Assembly (NCBI GenBank): GCA_910588625.1
Contig: CAJUQN010000001.1
Location: 1-64,000 of the forward strand
DNA length: 64,000 nucleotides
Reading direction: 5' to 3'
Source of the DNA: an uncultured Oscillospiraceae bacterium
Lineage (GTDB): Bacteria > Bacillota > Clostridia > Oscillospirales > Oscillospiraceae
Within the stretch, counting starts at the first letter, position 1; every line of letters starts with the position of its first letter. The translations under genes were made by a program, and so were the position numbers. Positions 60,361-64,000 of this stretch are shown one piece after another. The notes under the pieces were generated by a model. It saw nothing but the letters and a program-made list of their open reading frames with translations. It did not search any database and had not been told where the DNA came from.

Positions 60361-61086
60361 TCACTTGTTACGCGCAGAGGCCTTCTGCGGGTTGACGCGG
60401 GCGGACTGCTTCTGCGGGTTGACGCGGCCGCTGCCCTCGACCAGGTGCTTCTCGGCCAGCTTCTTGGCGCTGGTGCGCAGGGCCACCACGCCGCCCCGGG
60501 GACCGGGCACCGCGCCGCGCACGGCGATGACGCCCAGCTCCTCGTCCACCTGGACCACGTCCAGGTTCATGACGGTGACCTGCTCGTTGCCCATCTGGCC
60601 CGCGCCGTTGTGCCCCTTAAAGATGCGGGAGGGGTCGGTGCTGGAGCCCATGGAGCCGGAATGGCGGTGGACGGGGCCGCCGCCGTGGGTGTTCTTCTGC
60701 ACGTGGCCGCCGCAGCGCTTGACGGCACCCTGGTAGCCGTGGCCCTTGCTGATGCCGGTGATGTCCACCCGGTCGCCGGGGGCGAACACGGCGGCGGTGA
60801 GCTCGTCGCCCACGTTCAGCTCGTCGGCTTTGTCCAGCTTGAACTCCTTGAGCACCCGCAGGCACTTGCCGGCCTTCTTGCTGTGGCCCGCTTCGGGCTT
60901 GGAAAGCTTCTTCTCCGGGACTTCTTCAAATCCCAGCTGGACGGCGGTGTAGCCGTCCTTTTCCTCGGTCTTCTTCTGCACCACGGTGCAGGGGCCCGCC
61001 TGGATGACGGTGACCGGGATGACCTTACCGGCTTCGTCGAAGATCTGGGTCATACCCACCTTCTTGCCGATGATGGCCTTTTCCAT
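60361..61086 (-). CDS. rplC: 50S ribosomal protein L3 with short repeat tail
   Basis: A 241-residue protein. The core GKKVGMTQIFDEAGKVIPVT, KGHGYQGAVKRCGG and GSMGSSTDPSRIFKG is normal. The last 25 residues carry a direct repeat, VNPQKQSAR then VNPQKASAR, visible also as repeated DNA, an extension beyond the usual end near residue 210-220. L3 reaches toward the peptidyl-transferase centre. Confidence 0.96.
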   Translation of the reverse strand: MEKAIIGKKVGMTQIFDEAGKVIPVTVIQAGPCTVVQKKTEEKDGYTAVQLGFEEVPEKKLSKPEAGHSKKAGKCLRVLKEFKLDKADELNVGDELTAAVFAPGDRVDITGISKGHGYQGAVKRCGGHVQKNTHGGGPVHRHSGSMGSSTDPSRIFKGHNGAGQMGNEQVTVMNLDVVQVDEELGVIAVRGAVPGPRGGVVALRTSAKKLAEKHLVEGSGRVNPQKQSARVNPQKASARNK

Positions 61087-61214
61087 GTGTATTCCTCCTT
61101 ATTAAGGTTATTGGTTGAAAAACGTGGGCATTGGGCTCCCATTGGTTTTCCAACATGACCCGTCCGCCTCAAAACGCGGCGGACTGCGGTGCAAACTAGA
61201 AATGCTGCGTGGGA

Positions 61215-61529
61215 TTACAGTTTGATCTCAATCTCCACGCCGGCGGGGAGATCCAGGCTCATCAGGGCCTCCACGGTCTTCTGGGAGGGCTTGACAACGT
61301 CGATGAGCCGCTTGTGGGTGCGGCGCTCGAACTGCTCCCGGGAGTCCTTATTTACGTGGGGGGAACGCAAGATGGTGACGATCTCCCGCTTGGTGGGCAG
61401 GGGAATGGGGCCGGAGACGGCGGAACCGCTGCGCTTGGCGGTCTCCACGATCTTCTCGGCGGCCTGGTCGATGAGCTGATGGTCATAGGCCTTCAGCCGG
61501 ATGCGGATCATTTCTTTCTGAGCTGCCAT
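61215..61529 (-). CDS. rpsJ: 30S ribosomal protein S10
   Basis: A 104-residue protein starting [19 protein letters not shown] at 61529, after [39 protein letters not shown] is its signature region, shown in part. It is the first gene of the S10-spc-alpha cluster and doubles as NusE in transcription antitermination. A spacer of 128 bases with a hairpin (GTCCGCC/GGCGGAC, 61164-61186) precedes rplC. Confidence 0.97.
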   Translation of the reverse strand: MAAQKEMIRIRLKAYDHQLIDQAAEKIVETAKRSGSAVSGPIPLPTKREIVTILRSPHVNKDSREQFERRTHKRLIDVVKPSQKTVEALMSLDLPAGVEIEIKL

Positions 61530-61802
61530 TGTTTTTCCTCCTTGACATACGAAGTGACACTGGAACAACTGCGTCCTCGCTTCGTACGGTGAGCGATTCC
61601 GTCCACGTTTCCGTGCGTATCACTCCCCGGCATGAATAAAACCGGCGCAAAGCGAGCCGGTTCCACCCACCCAAGGCGATATACGCCAGCGGAAGGGAAT
61701 CTCTCAGCCGCCCGATTTTACGGACATACTCCGCGGAAGTTACCTCGCCAGGCGAGCAATCTCCCGCATCATCGCAGCGCGCCCTTTCACAGGCGCTTGA
61801 CT
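61530..61802 (-). promoter_or_regulatory. structured S10-cluster leader
   Basis: About 270 transcribed but non-coding bases lie between the promoter and rpsJ. AACCGGC/GCCGGTT (61639-61662) is one clear hairpin, and further GC-rich inverted segments occur near 61745-61775. This is long enough for an autoregulatory leader, but I cannot identify a known L4-type structure. Confidence 0.45.
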
Positions 61803-61832
61803 ATTGTACAACAGACTGATGCAGAAAGTCAA
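61803..61832 (-). promoter_or_regulatory. promoter of the ribosomal-protein cluster
   Basis: TTGACT (61832-61827), 18 bases and TACAAT (61808-61803) on the minus strand, about 275 bases before rpsJ. The sequence upstream is AT-rich. Confidence 0.75.
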
Positions 61833-61941
61833 GGAGTTTTTTGCCCATTTTGCAAAGTTTTTTCACGGTTTTGGGGCTTTTATCGAAAAGGCGTATGTGC
61901 AACATGACCACCCCTCCAAGACAAGCGCTTCAGGCACAAAG

Positions 61942-61970
61942 AAGCCTTCCCCCTCAAAGAGGGAAGGCTT
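61942..61970. terminator. terminator after proS
   Basis: AAGCCTTCCC and GGGAAGGCTT form a 10-base-pair stem. The T tract is stronger on the plus strand, weaker on the proS strand. Confidence 0.65.
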
Positions 61971-61981
61971 TTGTTTTTCGC

Positions 61982-63424
61982 TTAGTACGCCACGCCCCAG
62001 TAAACCATATGCTTGGCGGGCTTCCCGCAGCAGGCGCACACGTCGCTCAAATGCTCCTGCTCAAAGGGGATGCATCGGGAGGATACCCCGGCCTCTTCCT
62101 TCATCTTCAGCTCGCAGTCCAACTCGCCGCACCACATGGTCTTGGCAAAGCCGCCCTGGCTCTCCATCTTCTCCTTGACCTCCGCCAGCGTGGCGCAAGG
62201 GTAGGTGTTGTCCTCCAGGTTCTTCTTGGCCCGCTCGTACAGCCCAGCGTGGATATCCTCCAGCATCTTAGCCACGGTGGCCTCGATGCCATCCAAGGAG
62301 ACGAAAGACTTCTCCCCGCTGTCCCGGCGCACCAGCACGCACTGGTTTTTCTCCATGTCCTTGGGACCAAGCTCCAGGCGCAGGGGCACGCCCTTCATCT
62401 CGTACTCCGCGAACTTCCAGCCGGGGGAGTTGTCGCTGTCGTCCATTCTCACCCGGAACCCCGCCTTTTTCAGCCGGTCCATCACGGCCTGGTTGGCCTC
62501 GACGACCCCCTCCTTGTGCTGGGCCACGGGGATGACAATAACCTGGGTGGGGGCCACTTTCGGCGGGAGCACCAGCCCCCGGTTGTCGCCGTGGGTCATG
62601 ATGACGCCGCCGATGGTGCGGGTGGTGATGCCCCAGGAGGTTTCAAACGGGGTGGCCTGCTGGTTGTTCTTGTCCGCGAAGGAGATGCCAAAGGCCCGGG
62701 CGAACCCATCCCCGAAGTAGTGGCTGGTGCCGTTCTGGAGGGCCTTCTTATCGTGCATCATACATTCAATCGTATAGGTGCGCTCCGCCCCGGCGAACTT
62801 CTCCTTGTCGGTCTTGAGGCCCATGACCACCGGCATGGCCAGCACGTCCTCGCACAGCTCGGCGTAAATGCGGTGCATCCGCTCCGTCTCCTCGATGGCC
62901 TCCTCGGCGGTGGCGTGAAGGGTGTGGCCCTCCTGCCACAAAAATTCCCGGTGGCGCAGGAAGGGCCGGGTGGTCTTCTCCCAGCGCAGCACGGAGCACC
63001 ACTGGTTATAGAGCATGGGCAGGTCCCGCCAGGAGTGGACGATGTCCGCCCAGTGGTCGCAGAACAGGGTTTCCGACGTGGGGCGGATGCACATACGCTC
63101 GTCCAGCTTTTCGCTGCCGCCGTAGGTCACCCAGGCGCACTCCGGGGCGAAGCCCTCAATGTGGTCCTTTTCCTTCTGGAGCAGGGACTCGGGGATCAGC
63201 ATGGGCATGGCCACATTCTGGTGGCCAGTCTCCTTAAAACGCCGGTCCAGATACCCTTGGATATTCTCCCAGATGGCGTAGCCGTAGGGGCGGAGGATAA
63301 ACATCCCCTTGGTCTTGGCATAGCCAATAAGCTCCGCCTTGGTACACACGTCGGTGTACCACTGGGCGAAGTCCACGTCCATATCGGTGATCTGGCTGAC
63401 CTGCTTGTTTTTGTCCTGTGCCAT
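61982..63424 (-). CDS. proS: proline--tRNA ligase, short (type 3/archaeal-eukaryotic-like) form
   Basis: A 480-residue class II synthetase. Motif 2 is [14 protein letters not shown] and motif 3 lies in the C-terminal part of the catalytic core. The anticodon domain follows from about residue 285 ([11 protein letters not shown]). A C-terminal zinc-binding-like domain ends with [18 protein letters not shown], where the terminal tyrosine is typical of this form. It lacks the YbaK-like editing insertion of the long bacterial ProS. The start follows AAAGGATGG. There is no T-box in its short leader. Confidence 0.95.
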   Translation of the reverse strand: MAQDKNKQVSQITDMDVDFAQWYTDVCTKAELIGYAKTKGMFILRPYGYAIWENIQGYLDRRFKETGHQNVAMPMLIPESLLQKEKDHIEGFAPECAWVTYGGSEKLDERMCIRPTSETLFCDHWADIVHSWRDLPMLYNQWCSVLRWEKTTRPFLRHREFLWQEGHTLHATAEEAIEETERMHRIYAELCEDVLAMPVVMGLKTDKEKFAGAERTYTIECMMHDKKALQNGTSHYFGDGFARAFGISFADKNNQQATPFETSWGITTRTIGGVIMTHGDNRGLVLPPKVAPTQVIVIPVAQHKEGVVEANQAVMDRLKKAGFRVRMDDSDNSPGWKFAEYEMKGVPLRLELGPKDMEKNQCVLVRRDSGEKSFVSLDGIEATVAKMLEDIHAGLYERAKKNLEDNTYPCATLAEVKEKMESQGGFAKTMWCGELDCELKMKEEAGVSSRCIPFEQEHLSDVCACCGKPAKHMVYWGVAY

Positions 63425-63649
63425 GTCGTTTCCATCCTTTATATATCAAAATAGAGTTTTCCATATCCTAGGCAAGTGCACAATATTTTATTGCCAAACC
63501 GCGAAAAAGTCAAGGCCCCCTTTCCCTTCCTGCCCATAACAGTTTATAATATAAGATTTAGAAATAACTTTTTGTTATTTCCATTTTTACCGGCCTTTGG
63601 GCCAAGCTGTTGGAAGGAACGGCAAATCGAAAGAAAAGGAGCTATTAGT

Positions 63650-64000
63650 ATGTCACATCCCAACACCCGCGCCAGCCGCATCACCCTGCGCCCCATCGCC
63701 CCATCACCCAAAGTCGGCTTTCCCATGCCCCAAACCAGGCTTCCCGCCAGCTCCAGCGTCACGCTGGAGCGCTGGCTTGACATCTGGATGGAGAAGGACA
63801 TCGAGCCCTTCCGGGCCGACACTACCATCAACGGCTATGACAGCATCATTCACAACCACATCTGTCCCGCCCTGGGCAAGGTCCGGCTGGCGGACCTGAC
63901 GCCAGAGCTCATCAACGGCTACTATCAGTGGCTGTCCGAGACAAAGAGCCTGTCCTCCAACACCATTCGAAAGCACCACATTCTGCTCCACACGGCGCTG
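63650..64000 (+). CDS. tyrosine recombinase/phage-type integrase, N-terminal fragment
   Basis: The first 117 codons of a plus-strand gene run off the right edge. AAAAGGAGC precedes the ATG. After about 38 residues, LERWLDIWMEKDIEPFRADT and GYDSIIHNHICPALGKVRLADLTPELI (in outline) form the helical core-binding domain of phage-type integrases. The catalytic domain would lie beyond the window. It marks the start of another mobile element or prophage next to proS. Confidence 0.85.
   Translation, partial: MSHPNTRASRITLRPIAPSPKVGFPMPQTRLPASSSVTLERWLDIWMEKDIEPFRADTTINGYDSIIHNHICPALGKVRLADLTPELINGYYQWLSETKSLSSNTIRKHHILLHTAL

Noticed and set aside
61841..63454. A 537-codon plus-strand frame opposite proS.
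   Set aside because: Shadow of the synthetase gene; it would also cross the terminator and has no ribosome site.
63425..63560. T-box leader upstream of proS.
   Set aside because: The leader is short and AT-rich, and lacks the T-box core motif and a specifier stem.
1..64000. CRISPR arrays, rRNA and tRNA genes.
   Set aside because: No regularly spaced direct repeats, no rRNA core sequences and no cloverleaf with the tRNA invariant GTTCGA-type loop were seen; weak tRNA-like folds may be missed by eye.

Overview
The window looks like a chromosomal segment from a GC-rich (about 60 percent), spore-forming anaerobic Clostridium relative, most likely family Oscillospiraceae (Flavonifractor/Lawsonibacter-like). 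Supporting features are the sporulation genes spoIIE and bofA, ribonuclease J, LexA, a short type-3 ProS, an S-layer (SLH) protein and a canonical Firmicutes S10-spc-alpha ribosomal cluster. I found no rRNA, tRNA or CRISPR array. Names rest on motifs read from the translated sequence; no database search was run.

Region 1 (1-16.4 kb): bofA, a YaaL-type gene, comF and two small ribbon-helix-helix genes lie on the minus strand. A plus-strand run follows: rnj, recJ, a relA/spoT homologue, a D-aspartate-ligase-like ATP-grasp gene, an aspartate racemase, a MurE of the lysine-type subfamily, a membrane-tethered HTH regulator, a second MurE carrying the DAP motif DNPR, and a lipoprotein. The ligase, racemase and first MurE together look like a lysine/D-aspartate peptidoglycan branch beside a standard DAP MurE.

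Region 2 (16.4-20.6 kb): ridA and a CoA-disulfide-reductase/rhodanese enzyme sit among two decayed genes (a UPF0597-type cysteine/serine lyase and an M24 peptidase). A membrane-anchored family 3 glycosidase follows.

Region 3 (20.8-26.4 kb): an AT-rich island. It abuts a truncated ATPase gene and carries a serine recombinase without a normal start codon, a 37-residue ORF, and a three-gene type II CBASS-like set (CD-NTase, E2-E1 Cap2, JAB-protease Cap3) with no effector gene visible.

Region 4 (26.4-45.1 kb): lexA with an SOS-type promoter, two membrane proteins, dusB, spoIIE, an internally deleted tag gene, a decayed mobile-element gene, a two-component system beside a secreted repeat protein, a large zinc-finger protein, a phage-like ORF, a 1269-residue SLH protein, and an NhaC-family transporter behind a lysine riboswitch.

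Region 5 (45.1-61.9 kb): the complete S10-spc-alpha cluster on the minus strand, from rpsJ to rplQ, including secY, adk, map, a KOW protein, infA and rpoA. proS and the beginning of a tyrosine recombinase close the window.
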